NCBI GenBank assembly: GCA_964371305.1
Contig: CAYJLA010000010.1
Location: forward strand, 1-35,256
DNA from: CAYJLA01 sp964371305
GTDB lineage: Bacteria; Bacillota_I; Bacilli_A; RFN20; CAG-826
DNA length: 35,256 nucleotides
Direction: 5' to 3'
Under the pieces are notes generated by a model. That model ran no database searches. It saw nothing but the letters and a program-made list of their open reading frames with translations, and was not told where the DNA came from. This document shows positions 1 through 7,435 of this stretch, piece by piece. Numbering within the stretch: the first letter of the stretch is position 1; each line of letters begins with the position of its first letter. Both the position numbers and the translations under genes were made by a program.

Positions 1-1203
1 TTTAACAAAATTTTCGCTTTTTTCTTTGTATGTAACGTTGTCTTTGATTAATGAAGCTGGAGTGCCTTCTCTTGGTGAATATATAAAAGTATATGCGCCT
101 TCATATCTTATTAATTTGCATAGTTCAATTGTTGAATTGGCTTGTTCAATTGTTTCGTTTGGAAAACCGATAATAATATCAGTTGTAATGGACACTTCTG
201 GAATTTCTGCTCTAACTTTATTGACTAAATTAATATACTCTGCACTAGTATAACGTCTACCCATTATTTTTAGTATTTCATCATTTCCAGATTGTACCGG
301 TAAATGAATTAACTTCATTATATTATTGTGTTTTTTCACAACTTCAATAATATCATAATCAAAATCCCAAGGATGAGAAGTTAAAAACCTGACTCTATCA
401 ATACCAATCTTAGCAACCTCATCTAAAAGAGTGGCGAAGGAAATCGATTGTTCAAGATCTTTTCCGTAAGCGTTCACATTTTGCCCTAACAAAGTTACTT
501 CTTTGTAGTTATTATTTTTTAATTCTCTAATTTCATTCAATATATCTTCAACTTTTCTACTTCTTTGTCTACCCCTTGTGTACGGCACAATACAATATGT
601 ACAAAATTTATCACAGCCATATGCGATATTAACAAAGGCAGAAAATGTATTTGTTCTAATAGACGGCAAGTTTTCATAAATATCTCCCGCTTTTGAAATA
701 ACATTAACTAGTCTCTTATCGTTTTTAATGACTTCGGTTAGCATGTCAGATAATTCATGTAAATTATGTGTTCCGAAAATTAAATCAACATATGGATAAG
801 ATTTTAATATCTTTTTCGTAATTATATCTTGTTGAACCATACAACCACACACTGCCAAAATAATATCTTTATTTTTCTCTTTTAAATGTTTAATTTCTCC
901 TAATTCACCATAAACTTTATCTTCTGCATTTTCACGAACTGCACATGTATTTATAATTATGAGAGTGGCTTTATTTATATCGTCTGTTTTACTAAAGCCA
1001 ATTCTTACTAGTATACCAGAAATGACTTCTTCATCTCTTATATTTGCTTGACATCCGTGAGTAATAATTTTAAAAAACTTATTTTTTGCAAAAAGTTCTA
1101 CAACAGGACTTGCTATAAATTCTGTATGTATAGTTTTTACACCTTCACTTTTTTGCTTGGCACGTTGCATATCTGGCAACGACTTAATTATTGTACGTCC
1201 CAT
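1..1203 (-). CDS. miaB: MiaB, tRNA-2-methylthio-N6-isopentenyladenosine methylthiotransferase (3' end cut by window)
   Basis: This radical-SAM enzyme adds the 2-methylthio group to i6A37 of tRNAs that read UNN codons. Translated from the minus strand, 401 codons are open to the left edge without a stop, so the C-terminus (including most of the TRAM domain) lies outside. Visible are the N-terminal UPF0004 domain with its cluster cysteines (ITHGCQANIRDEE, then NTCAVRENAED and AVCGCM) and the radical-SAM signature CDKFCTYCIVPYTRGRQRSR. The GRQRSR after the cluster motif is typical of MiaB. The start ATG is 1 nt after the ymdB TGA, with an AGG about 10 nt upstream. It is the last visible gene of the rny-ymdB-miaB series, an order also known in Bacillus. 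Confidence in function is high. Confidence 0.95.
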   Translation of the reverse strand, partial: MGRTIIKSLPDMQRAKQKSEGVKTIHTEFIASPVVELFAKNKFFKIITHGCQANIRDEEVISGILVRIGFSKTDDINKATLIIINTCAVRENAEDKVYGELGEIKHLKEKNKDIILAVCGCMVQQDIITKKILKSYPYVDLIFGTHNLHELSDMLTEVIKNDKRLVNVISKAGDIYENLPSIRTNTFSAFVNIAYGCDKFCTYCIVPYTRGRQRSRKVEDILNEIRELKNNNYKEVTLLGQNVNAYGKDLEQSISFATLLDEVAKIGIDRVRFLTSHPWDFDYDIIEVVKKHNNIMKLIHLPVQSGNDEILKIMGRRYTSAEYINLVNKVRAEIPEVSITTDIIIGFPNETIEQANSTIELCKLIRYEGAYTFIYSPREGTPASLIKDNVTYKEKSENFVK

Positions 1204-1204
1204 T

Positions 1205-1990
1205 TCAATTTTTCCTATCTATTAAATATATTGTAAATATGCCGTTGCATTTTTTACTTATTACATCAATATCAAGAACAACAGCACTTAATACAGAATC
1301 ATCTTCCAACTCAAACGAGAAGTTTTTGTTACTCCCATTCACCAACTTATTAATAACACTTGTTTTCTCTACGCCTAAAATACCGTTATATGGACCGCAC
1401 ATACCTACATCACTTAAAAATCCCGTTCCACCAGAAAGTATCCTTGAATCCTTTGTTTGTACATGTGTGTGAGTTCCAATAACTGCAGACACCCTACCAT
1501 CAAAATAATGCGCAAACATAATTTTTTCACCCGTTGTCTCTGCGTGAAAATCAACAATATGAATTTCATTATTACTAATTTCACTCAAAAACTTTTCAAA
1601 ATATGGAATAGGTTCATAAACATCTTCATGCATAAAAACATTTCCCAATATATTCGTAACTCTAATTATGGTTCCATTGACCTCAAAAGCTAAACTACCG
1701 ACACCGGCAAAGTCTTTTTTTATATTTATCGGCCTTATCAACGATGATCCGTCAATAAACTGGGAAATCTCATTCTTTTTAGAATAATGATTACCTAGGG
1801 TAACACAGTCTACTCCAGCATCTATTAGCTTTTCGTAATCGCTTTTTTTAATACCTTTGCCATATGAAATGTTTTCGCCATTAGCAATTATAAAATCAAG
1901 ATCATACTTCGAAATTAAGCCATCTATGTGCTTATCTAAAATTCTAAAACCGTTTTCGCTGACTATATCACCGAATAACAATATTTTCAT
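1205..1990 (-). CDS. ymdB: YmdB-family metallophosphoesterase (2',3'-cyclic nucleotide phosphodiesterase)
   Basis: The 261-residue protein matches the YmdB/DR1281 family, single-domain calcineurin-like phosphodiesterases with a dinuclear metal centre. Metal-ligand blocks are visible in order: GDIVSENG near residue 8, IANGENISYGKG near 36, TLGNHYSKKNE near 65, DFHAETTGEK near 148 and GTHTHVQT near 173. The full length equals the family norm. In Bacillus the YmdB protein hydrolyses 2',3'-cAMP and affects biofilm and sporulation decisions through RNase Y; the adjacent rny gene fits that partnership. It starts 2 nt downstream of the rny stop without an obvious Shine-Dalgarno, so translation is probably coupled. 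It ends in TGA, which supports UGA being a stop in this genome. Confidence 0.93.
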   Translation of the reverse strand: MKILLFGDIVSENGFRILDKHIDGLISKYDLDFIIANGENISYGKGIKKSDYEKLIDAGVDCVTLGNHYSKKNEISQFIDGSSLIRPINIKKDFAGVGSLAFEVNGTIIRVTNILGNVFMHEDVYEPIPYFEKFLSEISNNEIHIVDFHAETTGEKIMFAHYFDGRVSAVIGTHTHVQTKDSRILSGGTGFLSDVGMCGPYNGILGVEKTSVINKLVNGSNKNFSFELEDDSVLSAVVLDIDVISKKCNGIFTIYLIDRKN

Positions 1991-1992
1991 AA

Positions 1993-3555
1993 TTATTTTG
2001 CAGTTTCTATCGCTCTATATTCACGAATGACATTGACTTTAATTTGTCCTGGATATGTCATTTCATTTTCAATTTTTTCTCTAATTTCACGAGCAATTTG
2101 GAAAGCTTTTATATCATCAACTTTTTCAGGCATTACAATAACTCTTATTTCTCTTCCAGATTGCATAGCAAAGGCTTGTTGGACTCCATCATATTCTTTG
2201 CAAATTGATTCCAATTGTTCAACACGCTTAATATATGTAGCAAGCGTTTCACTTCTTGCTCCAGGTCTTGCAGCTGATAAAGTATCTGCAGCCGCAACAA
2301 GTGTTGAAATAACGAATTTTGAATCAACGTCTCCATGATGTGATTCTATTGCATTAATTACAACTTGTGGTTCACCAAACTTACGAGCAAGTCTTGCACC
2401 AATCTCAACGTGACTTCCTTCTATTTCGTAATCAACAGCTTTTCCTAAATCGTGTAGCAACCCAGCTCTTTTAGCTAAGGTAACATCAAGACCCATTTCT
2501 GCAGCCATAATACCACATAAATTAGCAACTTCCATCGAATGAGTGTAGGCGTTTTGTCCATAACTGCTTCTATATTTAAGTCTGCCAATAAGTGTAATTA
2601 GTTCAGGATTTAATTTAGGTAACCCTAATTTAAACACTGCTTCATTACCAGCCTTTCTGATAACTTCATCTAGTTCTGCCGTAACTTTACTGACAACTTC
2701 TTCGATTCTTCCTGGTTGAATTCTGCCATCTTTAATCAATGTATCTAATGTCCTTTTAGCTATTTCTCTTCTAATTGGATTAAAAGAAGAAATAGTAATC
2801 ACTTCAGGTGTATCATCAATAATTAAATCAACGCCAAGTAATTGCTCTAAAGATCTAATATTTCTTCCTTCTCTACCTATAATTCTACCCTTCATATCGT
2901 CACTTGGTAAGTGAACTGATGAAACAGTTCTTTCAACAACTTCATCTTGCGCATATTTATTAATAGCTAAAGATATTAAATTTCTCGCATAATCGGTTGC
3001 TACTTCTTTTGCTTCATCTTCTTTGTTTTTTATGTATGTAGCGATTTCTTTAGAAACTTTTTGTTCCACTCTAGCAAAAATTTCTTCTTTCGCTTCACCT
3101 ACAGTTAAGTGACCTACTTTTTCTAATTCTAATAGAATTGAATCATTTCTAGCATCTAACAAAGCTTCTTTTCTATCGATATCTTTCATTCTTCCATCAA
3201 TAATTGAATTCTTTTGGTCAATATTCTTTTCCTTTTGAATCAAAATGTTATCTCTGCGATTAATGTTCTCTTCTCTTTGGTCTAAACGATTTTCTAAAGC
3301 TACAACCTCACTACGTCTCTCTTTGATTTCTTTGTCTAATTCGATTTTCTTTTCGTGTGCATGTTGTTTTGCGTCTAGTTGTGCATTTTTTACAATTTTT
3401 TCTGCTTTGGTTTCTGCTTCATTTATCAATTTAGCAATGTTGCGATCAGCTTTTTTTCCTTTTAATATATTATTTGCAACATAAAAAGTCTCAACTGCAA
3501 CAATAACAATAGCAACTGCTAAACCAATTAGTAAACCTAATTCTAATGGTCCCAT
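1993..3555 (-). CDS. rny: Ribonuclease Y
   Basis: RNase Y is the membrane-anchored endoribonuclease that starts mRNA decay in Firmicutes. The 520-residue protein has the full family layout: one N-terminal membrane helix (about residues 5-28), a long charged coiled coil (about 35-200), a KH domain with GRIIGREGRNIRSLE (about 222-236), and an HD domain with the paired motif LLHDLGK and IESHHGD (about 365-410). The C-terminus YPGQIKVNVIREYRA is typical. A clear Shine-Dalgarno (AAAGGAG) lies 6 nt before ATG. It has its own promoter (3684-3712) behind the terminator of the gene upstream. YmdB and MiaB follow at once. Confidence 0.97.
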   Translation of the reverse strand: MGPLELGLLIGLAVAIVIVAVETFYVANNILKGKKADRNIAKLINEAETKAEKIVKNAQLDAKQHAHEKKIELDKEIKERRSEVVALENRLDQREENINRRDNILIQKEKNIDQKNSIIDGRMKDIDRKEALLDARNDSILLELEKVGHLTVGEAKEEIFARVEQKVSKEIATYIKNKEDEAKEVATDYARNLISLAINKYAQDEVVERTVSSVHLPSDDMKGRIIGREGRNIRSLEQLLGVDLIIDDTPEVITISSFNPIRREIAKRTLDTLIKDGRIQPGRIEEVVSKVTAELDEVIRKAGNEAVFKLGLPKLNPELITLIGRLKYRSSYGQNAYTHSMEVANLCGIMAAEMGLDVTLAKRAGLLHDLGKAVDYEIEGSHVEIGARLARKFGEPQVVINAIESHHGDVDSKFVISTLVAAADTLSAARPGARSETLATYIKRVEQLESICKEYDGVQQAFAMQSGREIRVIVMPEKVDDIKAFQIAREIREKIENEMTYPGQIKVNVIREYRAIETAK

Positions 3556-3683
3556 TTATTTCTCCTTTATCAAGGTATTTAAAACTCTATAAAAATATTC
3601 AAAAAGAATTTTTATCATTAATCTATATAAATTTATTATGTAAATTTTAATATTTTATATGGAGTGTATTAAACACAAGTTAT

Positions 3684-3712
3684 ATTATAATATGTTTTAT
3701 ATACTTAAACAA
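3684..3712 (-). promoter_or_regulatory. Sigma-A-type promoter of rny
   Basis: On the minus strand TTGTTT (3707-3712) and TATAAT (3684-3689) are separated by 17 nt. The -10 is perfect and the site sits between the terminator at 3731-3762 and rny. It leaves a 5' leader of about 120 nt. The rest of 3556-3730 is AT-rich and I see no gene in it. Confidence 0.5.
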
Positions 3713-3730
3713 TTACTTTAAGATAGAAAA

Positions 3731-3762
3731 ATAAAAAATGAACGGATGCTCCGTTCATTTTA
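3731..3762 (-). terminator. Intrinsic terminator after the 190-residue hypothetical gene
   Basis: Positions 3735-3761 form a perfect 12-bp stem with a 3-nt loop (core ATGAACGGA / TCCGTTCAT), followed on the minus strand by a run of T. It lies just past the TAA at 3765 and separates the recA side from rny. Confidence 0.9.
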
Positions 3763-3764
3763 TG

Positions 3765-4337
3765 TTACTCAATGTTTGTGAGTATATTAGAATAATATAA
3801 TTCTTTCCCTGATTCATATGGTGTTTTAACATCGCGATTATCGATCAAGAAGAATAAACCTAAAAGTTTTTCAATTAACTCTTTGAGTTGGTCATATTCA
3901 CTGCCACCATTCAATTCTTTTAATTCTTTTAGTGTTGTATATAAGTTGTTTTTAAATTCTGTAAGATATACTTCAAGTTCATTAACATACTCAATAGATT
4001 GTTCTTTATTTTGATCTGTAAGCATTAAATATGCTAACTTCATTGGTGAAGTCTTATCTTCAATAGCATCAGAGTATGTAAAATCAAGTCTTTCTTCCAT
4101 ATCACCAAGAACAGCAAGATATAACATTTCTAAGTATCTAAAATCACCGTCAAGACTAGCAACTTTTAATAAAATACCTTGTAATACAAAACTAATGCAT
4201 TTATTTAATTGAATTATATCGTCGTCAAACAAATCCACTTTAACCTCATCTGACAATTGCCAAAATACTTCTTCAGTAAGCAATTGTATTTGTTGATATG
4301 TCGCCTTACAGGCATTAAATACTTCATATGTTTCCAT
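3765..4337 (-). CDS. Hypothetical protein, 190 aa, acidic and helical
   Basis: I do not recognise this protein. It has no signal peptide or membrane segment and is rich in Leu, Glu and Asp, which suggests an all-helical soluble protein. The stretch LLKVASLDGDFRYLEML near residues 56-72 resembles the metal-binding loop pattern (DG followed by an acidic or E-containing helix) of TerB-like domains, but the match is weak. A good Shine-Dalgarno (AAGGGG) lies 6-7 nt before ATG. It sits between recA and rny, where Bacillus has an unrelated gene, and it has its own candidate promoter and a strong terminator, so it is probably transcribed alone. Confidence 0.75.
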   Translation of the reverse strand: METYEVFNACKATYQQIQLLTEEVFWQLSDEVKVDLFDDDIIQLNKCISFVLQGILLKVASLDGDFRYLEMLYLAVLGDMEERLDFTYSDAIEDKTSPMKLAYLMLTDQNKEQSIEYVNELEVYLTEFKNNLYTTLKELKELNGGSEYDQLKELIEKLLGLFFLIDNRDVKTPYESGKELYYSNILTNIE

Positions 4338-4367
4338 AGCTATCCCCTTTTTTCTCTAATCTATTAT

Positions 4368-4397
4368 ATTATATAACAAATAACAAATCTATGTAAT
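4368..4397 (-). promoter_or_regulatory. Possible promoter of the 190-residue hypothetical gene
   Basis: On the minus strand ATTACA (4392-4397) and TATAAT (4368-4373) are 18 nt apart; a second TATAAT overlaps at 4363-4368. The -35 lies in the end of recA. The spacing is acceptable, but the -35 is only 4 of 6, so this is tentative. Confidence 0.35.
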
Positions 4398-5420
4398 TTC
4401 ATTATCGTGATCAGTTTGCTGCTTCATGATTTGCGCTCTTATTTTTGTTTTTATTTCTTCTGCTAAATGGTAATTATCTTTTAAGAACATTTTTGCAGTT
4501 TCACGACCTTGCCCAATTCTTTCTCCATTATATTCATACCATGAGCCACTTCGTTTTATATAGTCAAATTGAATTGCTAAATCTAGAATCTCTCCAAGTT
4601 TTGAAATCCCTTCCCCATAAATTATATCAATTTTGCAATGTTTAAAAGGTGGCGCCACTTTATTTTTTACAACTTTTACATTAACAACATTGCCAACTAT
4701 ATTTGTATCTGATTTAATTGCGTCTACTCTTCTAATATCAATACGCACACTTGCATAGAACTTCAAAGCTCTGCCACCAGGCGTAACTTCAGGATTACCA
4801 TAAATTACACCCACTTTTTCACGAAGTTGATTTATAAAAATTATAGAACATTCACTTTTATTTAAAATTGCGGCAAGTTTACGCATAGCTTTAGACATTA
4901 ACCTAGCTTGAGCACCAACCTGTTGGTCACCCATTTCTCCGTCAAGTTCTGCTTGCGGCACCAACGCAGCCACAGAATCAACAACAACAAGATCAAAAGC
5001 GTTACTTGCAGCTAAGACTTCAACGATTTCTAGTGCTTGTTCACCACTATCTGGTTGAGAAAGAATTAAGTCATTTATGTTTACGCCCAGTTTTTTTGCA
5101 TAGTATGGATCAATTGAATGCTCAGCATCAATAAATGCGCAACGACCTCCTCCATGTTGACATTCAGCAATAGCATGTAAAGCTAACGTGGTTTTACCAC
5201 TGCTTTCTGGACCAAATACTTCGATTATTCTACCTTTAGGATAACCACCAACGCCAAGTGCACAATCAATAGCTAATGACCCTGAAGAAATTACATCAAC
5301 ATCTGTATTAGGTCTATCTCCTAGTCGTATAATTGAGCCTTTCCCATAAGTCTTTTCAATAGTTTTAATCACTTCGTCCAACGCATTAGTTTTTAATTCA
5401 TTTATTTTGTTCTTATTCAT
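4389..5420 (-). CDS. recA: RecA recombinase
   Basis: RecA is the ATP-dependent strand-exchange protein of homologous recombination and the coprotease of the SOS response. The 343-residue product has the Walker A motif GPESSGKTT, the Walker B region LVVVDSVAALVP, loop residues GDQQVGAQARLMS, and the NQLREKVGVIYGNPEVTPGG block. The start chosen is the ATG at 5420 (MNKNKINELK): a perfect GGAGG lies 5 nt upstream, while the longer frame begins inside cinA. It overlaps the cinA end by 8 nt, as expected for coupled translation. No LexA/SOS box is apparent. The order pgsA-cinA-recA-rny is that of Bacilli. Confidence 0.98.
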   Translation of the reverse strand: MNKNKINELKTNALDEVIKTIEKTYGKGSIIRLGDRPNTDVDVISSGSLAIDCALGVGGYPKGRIIEVFGPESSGKTTLALHAIAECQHGGGRCAFIDAEHSIDPYYAKKLGVNINDLILSQPDSGEQALEIVEVLAASNAFDLVVVDSVAALVPQAELDGEMGDQQVGAQARLMSKAMRKLAAILNKSECSIIFINQLREKVGVIYGNPEVTPGGRALKFYASVRIDIRRVDAIKSDTNIVGNVVNVKVVKNKVAPPFKHCKIDIIYGEGISKLGEILDLAIQFDYIKRSGSWYEYNGERIGQGRETAKMFLKDNYHLAEEIKTKIRAQIMKQQTDHDNEIT

Positions 5421-5928
5421 AAAAACCTCCATTAGTATTATGGGAAACATTAGTAAAATTGTTAGTTAAAATTTTTAACAGATTCATTATCGCAAAATCA
5501 ACAGACTGCTGTCTGATATCATCTCTTTCACCACTAAATACATTGCAAAACTCGAATATTTGATTAGATATCGCTATCGCAATATAAACTTTACCTACTT
5601 GCTTTGACTCAAGTACATCAGGACCTGCATTGCCTGTAAATGATACGCATATATCTGATTGAAGTATCGTATTTCCATTAGTCGCCATAAGACTTGCAAC
5701 CTCTTTTGAAATAACGCCGTGTCTTAAAATTAACTCATTTGGAATACCTACTACGTTTTCCTTAATAATATTATGATAGGATACTATCCCTCCAGTAACT
5801 ACCTTTGAAGCACCACTTATAGATATTAAATTTTCTATAAACAGTCCACCTGTAAACGATTCAACCGATGATATTTTTAGTGACTTTTTTTGCAATAGGG
5901 AAATAAGTTCTTTACAATGATTATTCAT
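5413..5928 (-). CDS. pncC: CinA C-terminal-type protein (nicotinamide-nucleotide amidase, PncC)
   Basis: The protein corresponds only to the C-terminal domain of CinA, which deamidates nicotinamide mononucleotide to nicotinate mononucleotide in pyridine-nucleotide recycling. The catalytic-region motif SSVESFTGG (about residues 20-28) and the FTGNAGP motif (about 112) are present. The N-terminal MoaB-like domain of full-length CinA (about 410 residues) is absent, as in stand-alone PncC proteins. The ATG at 5928 overlaps the pgsA end by 8 nt; a GTG at 5931 is one codon earlier and has better spacing to AAAGG, so either may be used. Its end overlaps recA by 8 nt. Confidence 0.88.
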   Translation of the reverse strand: MNNHCKELISLLQKKSLKISSVESFTGGLFIENLISISGASKVVTGGIVSYHNIIKENVVGIPNELILRHGVISKEVASLMATNGNTILQSDICVSFTGNAGPDVLESKQVGKVYIAIAISNQIFEFCNVFSGERDDIRQQSVDFAIMNLLKILTNNFTNVSHNTNGGFYE

Positions 5929-6568
5929 CACTCATAAAAACCTTTCTATTTTGATAAATGTAGATGACGGCACTAAGTAAAGAAATGAGCGTTGTACAAT
6001 AAATAAGAATATGAGTAATAGAAAAATATGTTGGCCAGCTTGCATCGAAAAGAGAGAATGGCCATCCGTTAAGTAAAACTAATGGAATTACAATCATTTG
6101 GAACACTGTTTTAAGCTTACCAAAAATATTTGCTGCAATAACAATATTCTTTTTAGCTGCCATCATTCGAATTGTATCAACCAAAATATCGCGACCAATC
6201 AAAATTATTGCACAAAAAACAGGAAATAACATTTGATTACTAGTATACGAGACCGGCACACATAAAAATACTATCATTGAATTTACTAATAGTTTGTCTG
6301 CAATTGGATCAAGAAATTTTCCTAAGTCAGATATCATATTAAGCTTTCTAGCAAGAAAACCGTCCAACCAATCTGTTGCGGCTGTAAAAATAAAAACAAT
6401 GCACACTATCATAAAAATTAAGTTAATATTAGTTTCACCTAACATTAAATCACTAGGAATTAGAGTGTTTGGTGATACAATTGCAACAATATTAAGTGCT
6501 AATAAAGTTATTATCATGCACACAACTAAAACGATTCTAGACAAAGTAATCTTATTTGGTAAATTCAT
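5921..6568 (-). CDS. pgsA: CDP-diacylglycerol-glycerol-3-phosphate 3-phosphatidyltransferase
   Basis: PgsA makes phosphatidylglycerophosphate, the committed step to phosphatidylglycerol. The 215-residue membrane protein shows the CDP-alcohol phosphatidyltransferase signature DG-x2-AR-x8-G-x3-D-x3-D (DGFLAR to DLGKFLDPIAD, about residues 67-89) and several hydrophobic helices. I chose the ATG at 6568 (MNLPNKITLSRI), the usual N-terminus of the family, with GAAGG about 5 nt upstream. The longer frame from 6616 would run into the 3' end of rnpB and is rejected. No terminator or clear promoter separates it from rnpB, so it is probably read from the gpsB promoter. Confidence 0.95.
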   Translation of the reverse strand: MNLPNKITLSRIVLVVCMIITLLALNIVAIVSPNTLIPSDLMLGETNINLIFMIVCIVFIFTAATDWLDGFLARKLNMISDLGKFLDPIADKLLVNSMIVFLCVPVSYTSNQMLFPVFCAIILIGRDILVDTIRMMAAKKNIVIAANIFGKLKTVFQMIVIPLVLLNGWPFSLFDASWPTYFSITHILIYCTTLISLLSAVIYIYQNRKVFMSDE

Positions 6569-6595
6569 ACATACCTTCGCTTTCTTTTTTTCTGA

Positions 6596-6938
6596 GTATC
6601 CGACCCTATAAGCCATGTTTTGTAATAGATGACAATTTATCTATGCAATATAGCATACCTCTTAGGATTCATTTTTCCTTTGAGATTTCCCCTACCAATT
6701 TTGGGTTTCTCGCTTGTGGGGTTTACCGCGTTTCATTTAGATATTTCTATCTAACTCGTCTCTGTGGCACTTTATATCTTTCGACCATAGTTTCCCTTAG
6801 GTTTTAAGATGCCGTTATACGCTCAGACGTATACCTAGCGTTATTTTTTCCGCTAGCACAATCACTACCAACATCTCAGTCAGTGCGAGCATGGACTTTC
6901 CTCTAATAATTTCTTACCAGTAGTCATCCGGGTCGGAT
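6596..6938 (-). ncRNA. rnpB: RNase P RNA, B type
   Basis: The minus strand carries the conserved RNase P RNA blocks in order: GAGGAAAGTCCATGCTCGCA, a GTGCCACAG-GACGA block, AACGCGGTAAACCCC, GCGAGAAACCCAAA with TGGTAGGGGAA, and ACAAAACATGGCTTA near the 3' end. The last two resemble the Bacillus B-type RNA. A perfect 9-bp P1 helix pairs ATCCGACCC (6938-6930) with GGGTCGGAT (6606-6598), which sets the ends. It lies directly after gpsB, as in Bacillus: the A of the gpsB TGA is the first paired base. There is no hairpin terminator behind it, and pgsA begins 28 nt downstream, so the 3' end is probably made by processing. Confidence 0.96.
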
Positions 6939-7291
6939 CATAATGTATTTGGATCAATTCCCAGTGCAAATAGTTTGCTCTCGAGTTTACTAATCCTTTT
7001 CAACATATCAATGCTTGTTTGATTTAAATTCTTCAAATCTTTCACCTCACCAAGTATAACTTTAAACTTGGCAATTTCAATTTCTGATTCACTAAGTTTT
7101 AACTTTAATTCACCAGAATCTCTTTGAAGTCTTGTAATTTCATTATGCAATGATTGAAGTATGCTATCTAAATTAGAGTAATCTTTAATGACTAAATCCA
7201 GAAACTCGTCCACCTCAGACGCCTTATAACCTTTAACGTCTTTAGTAAATTGTTTATCAAGAATTAACTGGACATTTAATTTAGTTTTCAT
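6938..7291 (-). CDS. gpsB: GpsB/DivIVA-family cell division protein
   Basis: The 117-residue protein has the DivIVA/GpsB N-terminal lipid-binding signature (KQF, then KGYKASEVDEFLDLVIKDY, about residues 13-39) followed by coiled coil (about 40-105). GpsB links division and elongation by scaffolding peptidoglycan synthases at the septum. The length and the position directly before rnpB match Bacillus gpsB, which favours GpsB over the longer DivIVA. A consensus promoter ends 9 nt before the ATG and no Shine-Dalgarno is visible, so the mRNA may have only a few leader bases. It ends in TGA; the last base is also the first of the rnpB P1 helix. Confidence 0.88.
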   Translation of the reverse strand: MKTKLNVQLILDKQFTKDVKGYKASEVDEFLDLVIKDYSNLDSILQSLHNEITRLQRDSGELKLKLSESEIEIAKFKVILGEVKDLKNLNQTSIDMLKRISKLESKLFALGIDPNTL

Positions 7292-7300
7292 ACAATTTTT

Positions 7301-7329
7301 ATTATATAAAAAACATATTAAAATATCAA
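7301..7329 (-). promoter_or_regulatory. Consensus promoter of gpsB-rnpB
   Basis: TTGATA (7324-7329), a 17-nt spacer and TATAAT (7301-7306) on the minus strand form a near-perfect sigma-A promoter. The -10 ends 9 nt before the gpsB ATG, so transcription should begin 1-3 nt before the start codon. It probably drives gpsB, rnpB and perhaps pgsA-cinA-recA. Confidence 0.75.
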
Positions 7330-7412
7330 TTTTTTACTTTAGCAATTATTATTGTTTTAACTTATGTAAAAACGAATGACATAACAATAATTATATCTAT
7401 CATTATTATGAT

Positions 7413-7435
7413 ATTTGATATATAATTCACATATG
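7413..7435 (+). promoter_or_regulatory. Candidate leaderless promoter of the DEDDh exonuclease
   Basis: A perfect TATAAT (7421-7426) stands 6 nt before the ATG at 7433, and no Shine-Dalgarno is seen. Read one register earlier, TG-a-TATATA (from 7416) is an extended -10. No good -35 is visible at 16-18 nt. Transcription would start at or next to the A of ATG. Confidence 0.45.

Noticed and set aside
6569..6616. Longer N-terminus of pgsA reaching into rnpB
   Set aside because: The extra codons lie in the 3' end and flank of RNase P RNA; the ATG at 6568 has a ribosome-binding site and the family N-terminus.
6556..6807. 83-codon plus-strand frame across rnpB
   Set aside because: It lies opposite the RNase P RNA and pgsA start; the conserved RNA explains the sequence.
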